Positions 40,008-51,627 of a stretch of 64,000 bases of DNA are shown here, in pieces (the first letter of the stretch is position 1; each line of letters starts with the position of its first letter). Origin of the DNA: Brachionus plicatilis (taxonomy: Eukaryota; Rotifera; Eurotatoria; Ploima; Brachionidae); assembly GCA_010279815.1 (NCBI GenBank), contig QEOQ01000511.1, positions 108,084 through 172,083 of the forward strand. Reading direction: 5' to 3'. A model generated the notes under the pieces. That model was given only the letters and a program-made list of their open reading frames with translations. It was not told the origin of the DNA and searched no databases. The translations under genes and the position numbers were made by a program.

Positions 40008-41463
40008 TCAAAAATAAAATAAAAAATTTCTTACTTCAAGGAGACAATGATATTCTTGAGGTTCAAACATTAATCTAAGACCACAATTTTCAAGAAGGTC
40101 ACAAATATTAACATAAAACAACACATTTTCCGGTGACTCAAAAAGCTTAGACAATTTTTCTTTTATTATATTCCTTTTATCATCATCAAGCCAAATCGTA
40201 TATTCAGTGCTAATCTCATTTTCGATTTTTAAAAATTTCAAATTTCTTATTGTGCTAAATAATGTTCCACAAAATGTATCGAACTCTTCGGGCTTTTCGA
40301 ACAGACATTCATACGTCACTTGGTTCACACATTCTGTAAAAGCTAGATAATCAAGACTTTTCAATTTAATTAAATTGTCACCAGACGTAAAGTGGGCATT
40401 GATCAGTTCCAATCCTTGTAAATTCTGAAGCGATTGATTAAAATTTGGTATATTTTTGCCTGTTAACACTAAATACTTTAACTTTGGCAAATTAACTTGG
40501 TTGAAATCATCTAATAATTCGTCGGGCAAGGAAAAGTCCAAAAATTCAAGCTGATTCAATTGATTCAAAAAGTTTATTTCGGTAATGTCAAAACTACTTC
40601 TAATGTTGAGAAATTTGAGCCCATTGAAGGAATTATGAGGCTTAAAAGATTGGAAGTTAAGACTCAAAATATCGAGATTGCTTTTGAAAAGTTTTTCATC
40701 TTTTTCATCTGTTTCTAAAATTTTTAATTTCTCGAATCCATTGAATGATTTGATTTCACTTTGGGCAAATTCACTTTCAATTATTTGTAAATTTTCGAGG
40801 TTCTCTAAATACTCAAATTGAAAACCTTCAAAATTGCAGTTTTTAATCTTTAATGCTTTGAGGTTTTCTAGCCCACTTGTCTGATGAAATTTGCATAAAC
40901 TGCAGTTGGTAAAAATAAGCAGCTTTAATTTGATGAGGGCCTTAAATGCATTTTCTTCAATATCAATTTCATTATATCCAATATCATCATCAAAATCAGA
41001 ATCAAATATATCCAGTTCCAATATTTCCAAGCTTTCCATACCAATAAATGAGTTTTCTTTAAAAGACTTTAAGTATTGAAGATGCAATTTGAGTCTAGTT
41101 AAATTTTTGAAGGGTCTGAATATTTGAGTGGGAAATTCCGTATCACAATAACTATCTATTTTCAACTCTCTGACACTTTCCACATCAAGATATGTTGGAA
41201 TCAGTTCAAAGCCTGACTCAGCCATAAGAATTTCATCGTCTGGTTTACTTGTAAGCTTTAAGCTATCAATTTGATTTCTTTCTTTTTGGGATAAATCAAT
41301 TATCACTTGATCATTTTTATTTTTGATTAATTGAGCATAAACCTGAAGTTTTGTTGATTCCTTTAAGTTCAAATATTTTATTTGTTAAATAAAATTTAAA
41401 ACTTTAAGCCTTACCTCTAAATTACGACAATTTCTCAAAAAAATAAAATTTTTAAATATTTTT
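40008..41463 (-). CDS. Leucine-rich-repeat protein (LRR), intact, multi-exon
   Basis: The main exon runs 40008-41360, 451 codons without a stop. From ERNQIDSLKL onward it has about ten to twelve irregular repeats of the LxxLxL type (VRELKIDSYC, LTRLKLHLQY, LEILELDIFD, LKALKIKNCN, LKFLNIRSSF, LEFLDFSLPD, LKYLVLTGKN, LQGLELINAH). The C-terminal ~75 residues have LKFLKIENEIST and a Cys-containing cap (NICDLLENCGLRL). Upstream a 54 bp intron (GT at 41414, AG at 41361) and a 49 bp exon (41415-41463, FIFLRNCRNLE) with a TGCAG acceptor keep the frame; further 5' exons are probable but not found. There is no obvious signal peptide or membrane segment in this part. LRR proteins bind other proteins; the partner is unknown. 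This is the best candidate for a functional host gene here. Confidence 0.8.
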
Positions 41464-43200
41464 CTGCATATAATAATAATTAAGTTAGATATCAAATGCT
41501 TACAAAATATGAAAAATTTATTTTTACCCTAACCTTTTCACGATTAGAAAATAAAAAATAATTTTCTATAATAATATTTCTTCATTATGATCACTTATTT
41601 CTAGATCCCTAAATATTCATTGAAATTATTTTTGAATGGTAATAATTATTAGTAAAATAAAATCTGGCAGGAAAATAATGAAATCTTTGACAAATAAGAT
41701 TTATTTTTATAAGTCGAGTTTATATTTTACTTTGAATATATAAAATATTAGAACTAAATTTGTTAAAAAGCTAAATATTTTGTAAATTTCACAAACTACA
41801 CCGACAAAAATTGGTAAAGATTTTTTTTTAGTTTAAGTTAGTATCTTTCTTCCTATCTTTTTCACATCATGTAAATCCATTGTGTAAAGTAAGACATATT
41901 TAAAGAAAAATAATCACCGAAATCTTAAATATTTTGATACATTGTTATGAAACAGATGCAGATCCACATACATTAAGAATATGTTTCGTTAAATTTCTAA
42001 TTAAAATTTTTTAAATTTAGATTTATTCTAACATCTAAAGATTAACTCTTTGAATTGAATATCAACTTCAAGATACCAATAAATTTACAAAAATTAGAAT
42101 ATACAGTACATCTTAAAACTACCCATGTAAAATTCTCGTAGGCGATCTCTTAGAGATATTGAAAGAAAAAAATTATAAAATATCTTTCAAAGATCCTTAA
42201 GAGAAATTTCATTGAAAAAATTTGTCCGGTTGTATTTTTTTGTCTCGTAATTTTATTTTTATTATCGAGAGGTAACCTTAAGATATCCTAAGGAAAAACA
42301 ATGTTTTATAATGAGGTGATTTTGGTTAACTAGATGAATCATTAATAAAAAAAATTATGATACTATATCTAATTAAATCTAATTTTTTATTCATTATTTA
42401 TTTGTTTTTCTATTGTGTATTTTATATTAAGATGAGTTCAGTATTTCACTATTTTTCTAAGGAGTAAATTTTAAATTTTATTTTAAAAAAGAATAAAAAA
42501 AAAAAAAATAAAAAGTATAAATAATAACAAAAAGTGCTTGTAAACAATTTGTTTTTCTGTACTAAAAAGTGATTTTTTTATTATATTCATAGTGGCCTTT
42601 AATGTTAAGTTAAACTAATTTATTTGAGTAGTATTCAAAATTTATTTCATTGAATTTCTAATCGGAAAATTACAAAAGAAGGGATGGGTTAAAAGCAGCT
42701 TCATTCAATATTAAAAATGTGTTTTTGTTATGGTTGTTTTTTAAGTTCTCTCTTCTTTTTTAATTTTTCCGAAATTATACCAGAATCCCATTTATTTCAT
42801 TTGACAATCGTATCGGAAAATTACAAAAGAATGGAGAAGCTAATAAGCAGCTTTATTGAACTTTATAATTGTGGAGCGTATCTTGAAAAACATTTTAAAG
42901 TGAAGCGACAATAAAATCTTGCTATTGGCTCCAATTTTTGTGAGGAACGAGTGGTCGTGACGAGCTTTCTAAGCAATGTGAGTGTGCGTATTGAAAATCG
43001 AAATGGGAAGAATTCGAAAAATCATTTTTGTCGAAAATTGATATTAGTATACATATGTAATTTTTTTTGTTACATGTTATTTTGAAAAATAAATCGAAAA
43101 AAAAGCAAACGAAATACACATAATTAAATTAACATCTATACCTGAAAATATTTAATTCTCGGGTGTATTTCTTTTTCATTCAAACTCATTTTTTAACAAA
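41464..43200. other. AT-rich spacer
   Basis: No gene recognised. A ~45 bp unit (ATCGGAAAATTACAAAAGAA...AGCAGCTT.ATT) is duplicated at about 42661 and 42808. An imperfect inverted repeat lies at 42145-42215 (CTCTTAGAGATATTGAAAG / CTTTCAAAGATCCTTAAGAG). Confidence 0.5.
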
Positions 43201-43222
43201 TAAATATTTTCAAGTATTTCAG

Positions 43223-43750
43223 GTAACAAATAAATATAGATTCTCTTTTCCTTTTGAACTTGATACTAAAACTAGAATTGAATTTAAAGAAACAGCAAAA
43301 CCAGTTAGAGCTGGAATAGTTTTTGCCAGAAATGACCCTTATCTAAACATGCATAACTGTTTGATTTGTCATCATTGGCGTGGAAATGTTGACATGCAAG
43401 TGATTCTTGATAAATCAGCGGCAATTAACTATATGGTTAAGTATGCCACAAAAGGCGAAAAAGCAGGTCAATCACTTTGTAAAATGTTTAAAGATGTGAT
43501 TGAAAATTCTTCTCAAGATGACAATCCACAGACTAAAATTCGATCTCTAATGCTTAGATCAATTGCTGGTAAGCGAGATTTAGGACAATGCGAGGTTTCA
43601 CGTTTACTTTTAAGTGATAAACTTTACCATTCGACATTCAACTACGTAACTTTGTGTACTGATCTAGACTTTCGAGAAATAAATTTGTCAAAAAATATTG
43701 ATGAAGATTCACCCGCTGTTAAAAAGGACTTATATTTTTTCGTGCTATAA
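43223..43750 (+). pseudogene. Helitron Rep/helicase fragment
   Basis: After a TTTCAG acceptor at 43222, 175 codons match the middle of animal Helitron proteins: NDPYLNMHNCLICHHWRGNV, DMQVILDKSAAINYMVKYATKGEKAGQSL, SLMLRSIAGKRDLGQCEVSRLLL, then YVTLCTD. This region joins the Rep (rolling-circle nuclease) domain to the PIF1-type helicase. The HUH active site upstream and the helicase Walker motifs downstream are not in the window. Helitron ends (TC and a CTRR hairpin) were not found. The frame ends at a TAA within A/T sequence. Confidence 0.85.
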
Positions 43751-45040
43751 TATTTTAATTCTTTGCTTTAATAAAAAAAAAATAAAATGATATAAAAATT
43801 AACGGAAATGATATAAACTAAAAAATAAAATTGATATATATTTGACACGATCTGATATAATAAATAATACCTGAGATATAAAATAATGAATGAATTTTGA
43901 ATTAATTGATAAATTAAGCTGAGTAGAAAGCAATCGTCATGATTTTGTTGTAACAGTTTCAGATAATGAAGAAAATATTGAACTTTTTTTCTTTGTTTTT
44001 TTTTTTTATTTTTTTTATTTTTATATCATTTGTATTTTTGTTATACTAGAAAAATAAAGAATAATAGCAGAAAACAATAAAATAAAAATACATATCGAGA
44101 TATTTGTGCATTTTTGGTTTTTTAATTTATTGAAACAATCGATTTAGAGTCTTTCAAAATGAACACTTCAAACGGGAATATCCTAAAATTTTTAGACAAT
44201 TAATTAGACGAAAAAAGGATAGAATCGTCGGCAACTCAAATCGGCAATTGGCTTTGGGTTTGTTGCTAGGATTAATTAACTTTTTTTTTATTCTTACATT
44301 TCTAATGGTCAATATATATTTTTGTTAATATTATGATTTCTATTGATCCAATCAAAATATTTTTCATTTTATTCAAAAATGCCAACAATACTTGTAAAAA
44401 TCTCGATATGAATATTCTTATGGCATTATTTTTTTATAGCAACCAATTAAATTATTATAGCACGAAAAATAAGACCCGTTAAAAAGTCGATTATTGATTT
44501 TTAACCAATCGAAAACAAAATCTTTCAATCAATAAAAACCTTGATAAAATAAAAAATTTAATGTGCTTTGTCAAAATGTACAAATTGAATTCAAAAAATC
44601 AATTGGTGGTGCGACTTGATCATGAAAATACTGTTGTAATTATTACTAATTTTTTTTTAATTCAATTTTGTCAAGAATTGCGTGTGTGAACTGCTTTTAC
44701 TGTAACTAATAATCTAACGTCTCGATATACGCATATAAAGCTGTGCTTCGGGTATTTTATAGGCTATATGTGAATAATAATATAATAATTTGTCGAAGAA
44801 ATTAAATCCGAAATGGCAAGGTGAAAATTCTGATCAATTTTCAATTTGTTCTTTTTGCTCAAAATTTTAAATGAGTCATTTTATTGCATTGCATTTCAAT
44901 ATAAAATTGAAATTTTAAAGTTTTAAAAGGCTAAAGACTGTGTAAATTGCAATGCAATGAAATCGCGCCTTTAAAAATTTTGTACAAAAAAAGCAAAAAA
45001 AAAATATATTAAAAATCCACTTTGCCTAAAAAAATTTGTT
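43751..45040. other. AT-rich spacer
   Basis: No gene recognised. A short inverted pair ATTGCATTGCA / TGCAATGCAAT (44884-44960) surrounds a small A/T loop. Confidence 0.5.
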
Positions 45041-45048
45041 TTTTAAAA

Positions 45049-48000
45049 ATGTCAGAATCTCCATTAGCTTTTTTGAAAAAAAAAAAAATTTTTGAAGATG
45101 AATCTTCCGAAGATAATTTATACCTGTAAAAGAAAATGAAGCATAATCAAGGAGTGAATGAAAAAAATAAAGCCATATTAAAATTTCTTTATTTAATTCT
45201 GACAATATAATAAATTTCTTGAAAATATTAAAAAAATTAATATCTAATTAAATTATATTTATGCCTAATTAGCAAATATAACCACTTATACATGTAAGTT
45301 TATTAAAATTTTAACATAATTTATGATATTAAAAATTAACATAAATTATTCTTGAAAAATTAGAATAATTCTCTAAACTTGGATTGTATAGCAAAATTTG
45401 ATATGCTCGCCAAAAACGATACCGGGATCGTCTCAAAAAGTTTTCTTTTAGAAGAAAATCATCATCTAGTAGCTCTTCGGAAAATGACAAACGAATATTA
45501 GAAATTAATCAAAATAAATTACCTGTTAAAGAAATAGACGATCAAAACATACCTGGTAAAACTTATTAATTTTTTCTTAATATTTTTTTAATATTGATAA
45601 TTATTAGATTTTCACTCAGATAATAATTTAAGTGCTGATGATTTAAGCAGCAAAGATATTTTTTCCGAGTCCGAATTATCAAAAACAACTACTGATCTTA
45701 GTGATAAATTTCAATCTTCTGAGTCAAAAGATAAAATTGATGATTCACTTACAGCTTTGTATGAAAAGGTTGATATAAAGAATTCAGAATTTCTTCTAGC
45801 TTTGAATTTAATCAAAATTCGTCATAATTTAGCCGAAATTGCAATTAATGATATTTTAAAATTAATAAGAATCATTTTACCACAACCTAATATCTGTCCG
45901 AAAACATTCAATTCATTCAATAAAAAATTCAGCAATGTCAAAGAATCGATGTATTATGATTTATGTTAATATTGTAATATTTCGGCCCCTCCAATTTTAT
46001 TCAATAACAATTTTTCTGAGAAAATAGCTTTGTGTCAACAATGTCAAAAACAATGCTCAAAGATGGTTTGTTTTGATTTAAAATCTAAATTAATAACTAT
46101 TTTAGAAGACTCGGAATAATTAAATCAAATAAAAGAAAGTTTTCATCTTGTTAAAAAAAACAAAAGTCAAGGCTTAATAAAATCAGTTTTAGATGGCAGC
46201 CTGTATAAATAATTCATTAAAAATTTGTGCAATGAGATTCCATTGTCACTAAATTTTAGTACTGATGGATGTCCTTTGGTCAGATCCAAAAATTACTGTT
46301 TATGGCCTCTAATTTCAACTATCATTGAGCAGAACCAATCGACAAGACAAAATTTTAATAATTTAATTATTCTTGGTATTTTTTTATCTCCTTTTATATT
46401 ATTTTCTATTATGGAAGAATATATTAAACTAAAATATGGCAATGTGAAATTTTGGTACAAAAATTACAGTACAAAAAGTAAAAACGCTATAATTTATTTT
46501 CTAATTGTGCAAAAATGGTCCTATAAAATGTACAACTGTACAAATTTTTACAACCGAATTCAAAGCTCTGCAAAAACTCTGAAATTTATTGCATTTTTTA
46601 ATCAAATTTTTTTGGTGGTGTGCATTTTACAGAAAATTTCAGTATTTTTGCAGATCTTTGAATTCGGTTGTAAAAATTTGTTCAATATTGTACTTTTAAT
46701 AGGACCATTTTTGCAAATTTAGAAAATAAATTATAGCGTTTTTACTTTTTGTACAGTAATTTTTTGTACTAAAATTTCACATTGCCCTAAAATATGACTT
46801 ATTATTTAACTTACTTTAATTATTAAATTTAAAAGTTTATGGTTAAACAAACAAAAACCTGATTACAATTTTTTTTTCGAAAAATCACTGAAAATCTTTC
46901 AGAGTTAATTAATATTCCTCTTGAATTCAAAGGAATATTTTTTCTAGTTTTTGTTAAACTTTAAATTTTAATTTTAATTGTTTTTTAGGGATTAAAATTC
47001 AGAGTTAGATGTCAAAGTTTGATAGATGACTTACCAGAAAAGGCTTCCGCTTAAAATATAATGCAATATAATGGAAGATATGGTTGTGCAACATGCTTTC
47101 ATCCAGGCGAATATGATAATGTGTCCAGGAAAATGATTTATTGTCCATTAAATGAAAGATATTATTATAAATTTTACCTAATTTACACATTTTTTTCTTA
47201 CGTTTATTTATTTTTTTTTAAATTTTTTTAAATTACTACTGTCATTTAGTTCAAATTAAAAACTACAAAGGACTATGAAAAATTAAGCCTTTTTACAGAT
47301 AAAAGAGCAAAAGAAAACTTATTTGGAGTAAAATCACCATTCTTTAACGTTATTGGAATTCCTGAGCAGGTTCCTTTCGATTATATGCATCTAATATTAC
47401 AGGGACATTGTAGATGGCTGTTAAAACAATATTTTGAAAATCAAAATTCAGATTACTTTATTGGTAATTTGTTATTTTTAAAAATGAAATTTATTGAAAA
47501 AATATTTTAAACTTTAATAGGAGACAAACTATGTCCAATAAACAAAATTCTTTCAACTATAAAATTTCCAAGCGAATTTTCCAGAAAATTTATACAATAT
47601 GATTCTAAACTTCAATACAAGTCATCTGAATTAAAACAATTTTTATTTTTCGCTTCTATTCCTGTTCTAATAAAATTTTTGCCAGTTCCATATTGGAACT
47701 TACTTATATTATACGTTTTTTCAACAAGAATTTTTCTATGAACCGATTGATAACCGAGATATGCTTGAAGTTGCTAAAAAGATGATTGAAAGTTTTCACG
47801 ATTCAAAAGGCAAATATTATGGTACTAGTGAATTAATTACACTATTCACGCACATCTTCATCTATATGATCAAGTTATTATGCATTGTCCACTTCAATGT
47901 CATCGTGCTTTTTTTTGAGGTAACTTTTGGAAAAAAAAATTTAAAAACTCAAAAGTTTTAAGGGTTTGCTTAGAAATATGAAAAAACTAATGATGCGAAC

Positions 48001-48579
48001 TAATGGTTTTTATGCCAGCTCATTAAAAAGCTTTTTGTTTCTAAGAATTTTTTCAATGTTTTAAATTAATATCAAAGTAAAAATCATGAATTAAAGGACT
48101 TTATAGATTTTTTAATGAAAGAACATAAGAAGAAAGACTTCTAAGGCCTGTTTTCAGAGAAAAAATTTAGTGAATTAGAAAAAAATTTGTTCAAAAAAAT
48201 TAAAATTGTTTTTTAAGATGAAATTTTAGTTAAATCAGATCGAGCCTTGGTTTCTGGGCAGATTTTTGCACTTTAAATTATGTTAAAAAAGGAAATAATA
48301 ATCATACAGTATGATCTATAGGAAAGAAGTCTGAAAAATATGGGAAAATTTTATGAGTATGAAAATAACTTTTATGCATTGATCGTAAAACTTGATGTTT
48401 TAAATAGTTTTCGAGATTTGGATAATTTATTTTCTGAAGATTTTTCTGCACTAGTTAATATTGAATCTTTTACACATTTTTTCAAAATATTTGAGCTAAA
48501 ATCAAAGCATAGAATAATAAGATGCGATGCTATTATGTGTAAATGTATAATAATTAAAAAATATATTACTAAAGTCTAA
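45049..48579 (+). pseudogene. Decayed multi-exon CACTA/tnp2-like transposase
   Basis: Fragments on one strand, split by short introns, stops and a MITE. Exon 1 (ATG at 45049) reads MSESPLAFLKKKKIFEDESS; 45430-45550 is RRKSSSSSSSENDKR-rich; 45607-46212 gives SEFLLALNLIKIRHNLAEIAI and ALCQQCQKQC; 46225-46395 has PLSLNFSTDGCPLVRSKNYCLWPLI, the TDG..L..S....WPL block of this family. 47330-47460 reads IPEQVPFDYMHLILQGHCRWLL (the DYMH motif), 47520-47700 has STIKFPSEFSRKF, and 48340-48579 resembles the end of the family (C.AIMCKCIIIK). TDG and DYMH blocks are typical of animal transposase-domain proteins related to EnSpm/CACTA. At least four frame changes show it is dead. Confidence 0.7.
46438..46786. 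mobile_element. 349 bp long-TIR MITE (MULE-like) inside the CACTA-like gene
   Basis: GGCAATGTGAAATTTTGGTA at the left and its reverse at the right; inverted arms extend about 150 bp so the element can fold almost completely on itself. The 9 bp duplication CTAAAATAT lies at 46429-46437 and 46787-46795. The centre (CTGCAAAAACTCTGAAATTT ... AAATTTCAGTATTTTTGCAG) resembles the centre of the MITE at 11831. Confidence 0.9.
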
Positions 48580-48665
48580 TAAAAATTTGAACATGACTAA
48601 GCTCAATTTGTAATATCTAAGCTGTAATTTATTTTCAAAGAAATTATTTTTTTAAATAAAACAGA

Positions 48666-49228
48666 ATGACAAAAGATTTTCTTTTAATTTATTTTGAGAG
48701 TGATAACTCTTTTACAGTAATTAATGATGAAAAGAAAAAATTCATTAAAAGTAAAAATATAAGATTTGATATCAACAAAAAATGGTATAATGGAACAATT
48801 AAATACAGAGGTATAAAATAAAAAGCTTTTGAAAATATTTTTTTAAATTAAAAATATTTTCAGGAAGTGAAACTAAATGTCATTCAAATGCAAAAAAAAT
48901 GGAACTTGGGTAATATTTATCATCAACCAGTGAGTCTGAAATTTTAGACGTATCTTTTAATATGAAAAATATGCAAAAAAGTAATTTTTTAAATTTAATT
49001 TCTTTAAGTTGACTACCACAATTTTTCAACAAATATTTAATTTGTTTATAATTCCTAAATAGGTTAACTTTTATCCAAATTATTAATTATATTTAGAGAA
49101 TAAAAGAAGCTTGAATGTAAATCTGGCTATTCTTGAGACATTTCTCAATGAAGAACAAATTGAAAATGAACAACCATGTACCTCTGAAGGGGAAAGCACC
49201 GAAGTATTCATTAGATTAATTTGAGTAA
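48666..49228 (+). pseudogene. Multi-exon coding remnant downstream of the CACTA-like transposase
   Basis: ATG at 48666 opens 48 codons (MTKDFLLIYFESDNSFTVIN, KKWYNGTIKYR), with a clean 53 bp intron (GTATAA at 48811, TTTTCAG at 48863). Exon 2 (SETKCHSNAKKMEL) meets a TAA before SSTSESEILDVSFNMKN. A third exon after TTTAG near 49096 reads KRSLNVNLAILETFLNEEQIE and ends at 49228. The WYNGTIKYRG pattern resembles the small beta domain found before BEN-type regions in animal transposon-related proteins; this is weak. It may be a second ORF of the CACTA-like element. Confidence 0.45.
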
Positions 49229-49249
49229 AATTTTATTTTTTTATTTTTT

Positions 49250-49345
49250 AGATAAGGAAAAGGAAAGGAAGAGGAAGAGGAAAAGTGAGGAAGAAGAGAG
49301 GAAGAGGAAAGGAAGAGGAACGGAAAAGAAAGCGATGAAGTTAGT
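49250..49345 (+). repeat. GGAAGA/GGAAAG polypurine microsatellite
   Basis: About 90 bp of AGGAAAAGG, AGGAAGAGG words on one strand. Low complexity. Confidence 0.8.
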
Positions 49346-49739
49346 TTTAAGATGTACTGTAAAAATGTTATTAATATTTTGTATATTTTTATTTCAGCTA
49401 AGTATTTGAAAAAAAATGATTTTTTTTCAAATAACTAATCAGCTAGTTATTTAAAAAGCTTATTAGTATAATTGAAAACTAAGAAAAGCAAATAATGTAA
49501 AACTAAAAATTGATTATTTAAGAAATATTCAGTCAAACTGGACTGTTAAATAAAAATCATTTCTATGCACCTTTTAAAACTTATAGAAAACTGTAGCTAA
49601 AAATAAATTTATTTCGAATTTAAATTTTGTATTGAACTATTTTTATAAAAATTCACAATGCAAAATATTTAGGTTATTGATTAAAAATTAAATTTTCATG
49701 ATTAAAAAAGTATTATCAAAAATAATTCATTATATAGAA

Positions 49740-49990
49740 GTAGAATTAATAGTAGTAGTTGACTTTAGCTGGCTATCTAGCGAGTGTGCAGACAAGACAA
49801 AATGCTGCTCATGCTGCAATCAATGCCTCCTTTAGAGCTGTTTACATTGGGGGCTTCAACTAACTGATTTGGCATCGAGTTCCATATGCTAGCGGTTCTC
49901 TCGAAAAAAAGTTATCTCTTTGTTGGGGCCTCGAGATTTCTTTGTTATATTTGAAGCACTGATCCCTTCATTGATTTTAGTGACATTAAA
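49740..49990 (-). pseudogene. LINE C-terminus and 3' end, reversed
   Basis: Minus strand shows REITFF then RTAS.WNSMPNQLVEAPNVNS, the conserved end of jockey/CR1-type LINE proteins, and further CLHTR and Ser/Thr-rich tail. It resembles the C-terminus of LINE-A at 59540-59650 (NFFFNRTAN, NSLPNEFAG) but is more diverged. The frame is interrupted by indels. Confidence 0.7.
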
Positions 49991-50305
49991 ATTGCTGCTT
50001 TTTTCAACCAAAAATTGGCAAAATGAATTTTTGACTTACTAATTAAACCTTTATTTTGAATATATGTAATCAATGTTTAAATCAACATTTTTTAATTTTT
50101 CCAATCATTTTGGGTATTAATTAAAAAAAAATTCAATTTTTTAAAAAATTGAAATGAAAATTATTTTGGTGGAACATGGTTTCCACATGGTTGGAAAAAG
50201 AAAAAGAAAATGAAAAAGTTTTAAATTAAATAAGCACATGAAAGCCAAGAAAATGGAAAGGAAAAGTACAAGTGAACCAAAATAAAAAATACGCAGTTTT
50301 GTCAA

Positions 50306-51052
50306 ATGGACTCAAATTTTTTGCTTGAAACAAACCGGCCAACGTTTGGACAAGGTGTCGTATCTGGGCACTCGAAAACTTTGCATGAATGGTGTGATAA
50401 TATTTCGAAATTCGTCCAGGAGCTTTCAAATCATGTGAAACTCTTAGAAGAAAGAGAAAAGGAGAAAGACATTGAAATAGATAAACTGAAAATCTGAATT
50501 GTCAGCAGCAAATAAAACAGCAAACTCATCCAACAACAGTAGCAAGTGGATTCAAACGGTAAAACAGGGAACAAAAAATGCTAAAAAACTAGCGGATCAG
50601 ATAGCTGTAGAAAATGCAACCATTAGCGAAATGATTGAAAGAAAAAGAAGAAAAAAAAATGTGATTATTTATGGTGTGCCAGAATCAAAGAAAGAGATTT
50701 TAGCAGACAAGAAAGCAGAAGATGAAGCAAAAATCAATGAAATTCTATCCACTTTTGGAAGAAGTGATATCAAGCCAGCGTATTCAAGACGTTTGAGATG
50801 TAAAAACCAAAGTAAACCAGGACCAATTCTAGTAGAACTCAAAGAAGAAGCAATTAGAAATCAACTACTACTAGCGGCGAAAAAGTAGAGAGATTCAAAT
50901 ATTTTCAAATCTGTTTATCTAAGTCCAGATTTGACTGAAACCGAAAGAGCTTTAGACAATGAATTGAGAAAACAAAGATGAATTCAGTGTTGTTATTGAA
51001 ACACATAGCCCACAAATTGTAGCAGTTAGTGAGACTTGGTTTAAGAGCTTCT
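50306..51052 (+). pseudogene. LINE ORF1 (coiled coil + RRM) fused to an endonuclease scrap
   Basis: Two frames (50306-50497, 50499-50888) and a tail to about 50975. The first has MDSNFLLETNRPTFGQ and a coiled coil (VKLLEEREKEKDIEIDKL); the second continues it (QTVKQGTKNAKKLADQIA) and has KRRKKNVIIYGVPESKKEI, RRLRCKNQSKPGPILVEL and NQLLLAAKK, the RRM-like and C-terminal parts of CR1/L2-type ORF1. A TAG at 50886-50888 precedes SVYLSPDLTETERALDNELR. From 50979 the sequence jumps to the endonuclease segment (VVIETHSPQIVAVSETWFKS) known from LINE-A and breaks off at 51052. Probably the ORF1 half of LINE-A with a large deletion. Confidence 0.85.
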
Positions 51053-51053
51053 C

Positions 51054-51218
51054 AACAAAAGAACTGATAATGTTATTAAGGTGATAACAACTTTTGTTAT
51101 CATAAGATTTTGTTATCAGAAATTTAATGTTAAAAAATAAGTGTTATCAAAAAAATTTAAATTTATTAAAAAAATTCCGAGTCCAAGTCATTATTAAATT
51201 AATCTTAAGATAACAAAC
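51054..51218 (-). repeat. ~160 bp repeat, inverted copy of 36823-36982
   Basis: Same sequence as 36823-36982 on the opposite strand; here it sits between the LINE scrap and the Gypsy-4 LTR. Confidence 0.75.
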
Positions 51219-51219
51219 A

Positions 51220-51598
51220 TGTTACGGTATATAACCGACTCTCCATAGTTTTGTTTATATTGATTTTAAACAGGAGATTAATATTAATGGATAACATAAA
51301 TATTTAGAAGCAATGATTTTAGATCCGCTATCAAACAACACTTTATAACGGTTATTGCAACAGTCAATTAATAATAGTATAGTAAACATTTATTTTATTG
51401 TGGAATGATTGAGCTTTACTTCCTAGTTTTTAATTATATTCATTATTAATCTAGCATTAAGAACTTCACTATAAATTGTAATTACTTATTCTTTATTTTT
51501 AGTTTTTATATTCACTCTTATTTATTAAATAAATATTTTAAAACGAATTCGTTATCTTTTACTACGCCTAAAGTAGTGGCCAGACTTTAAGTGTAACA
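51220..51598 (+). repeat. Gypsy-4 5' LTR
   Basis: The first 128 bp match 57203-57330 with about four differences by eye, so the two ends have diverged by a few percent. TATATAA near 51227 could be promoter-related. Confidence 0.85.
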
Positions 51599-51600
51599 TA

Positions 51601-51615
51601 TGGTAGCAGCGAATG
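51601..51615 (+). promoter_or_regulatory. Gypsy-4 primer-binding site
   Basis: TGGTAGCAGCGAATG, 2 bases behind the LTR end. Confidence 0.7.
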
Positions 51616-51627
51616 TACGATTTGAAT

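Noticed and set aside
46402..46722. C-terminal part of the 165-codon plus-strand ORF
   Set aside because: Lies inside the 349 bp palindromic MITE; only the part up to about 46395 belongs to the transposase.
49221..49409. Lys/Glu/Arg-rich ORF
   Set aside because: Translation of a polypurine microsatellite.
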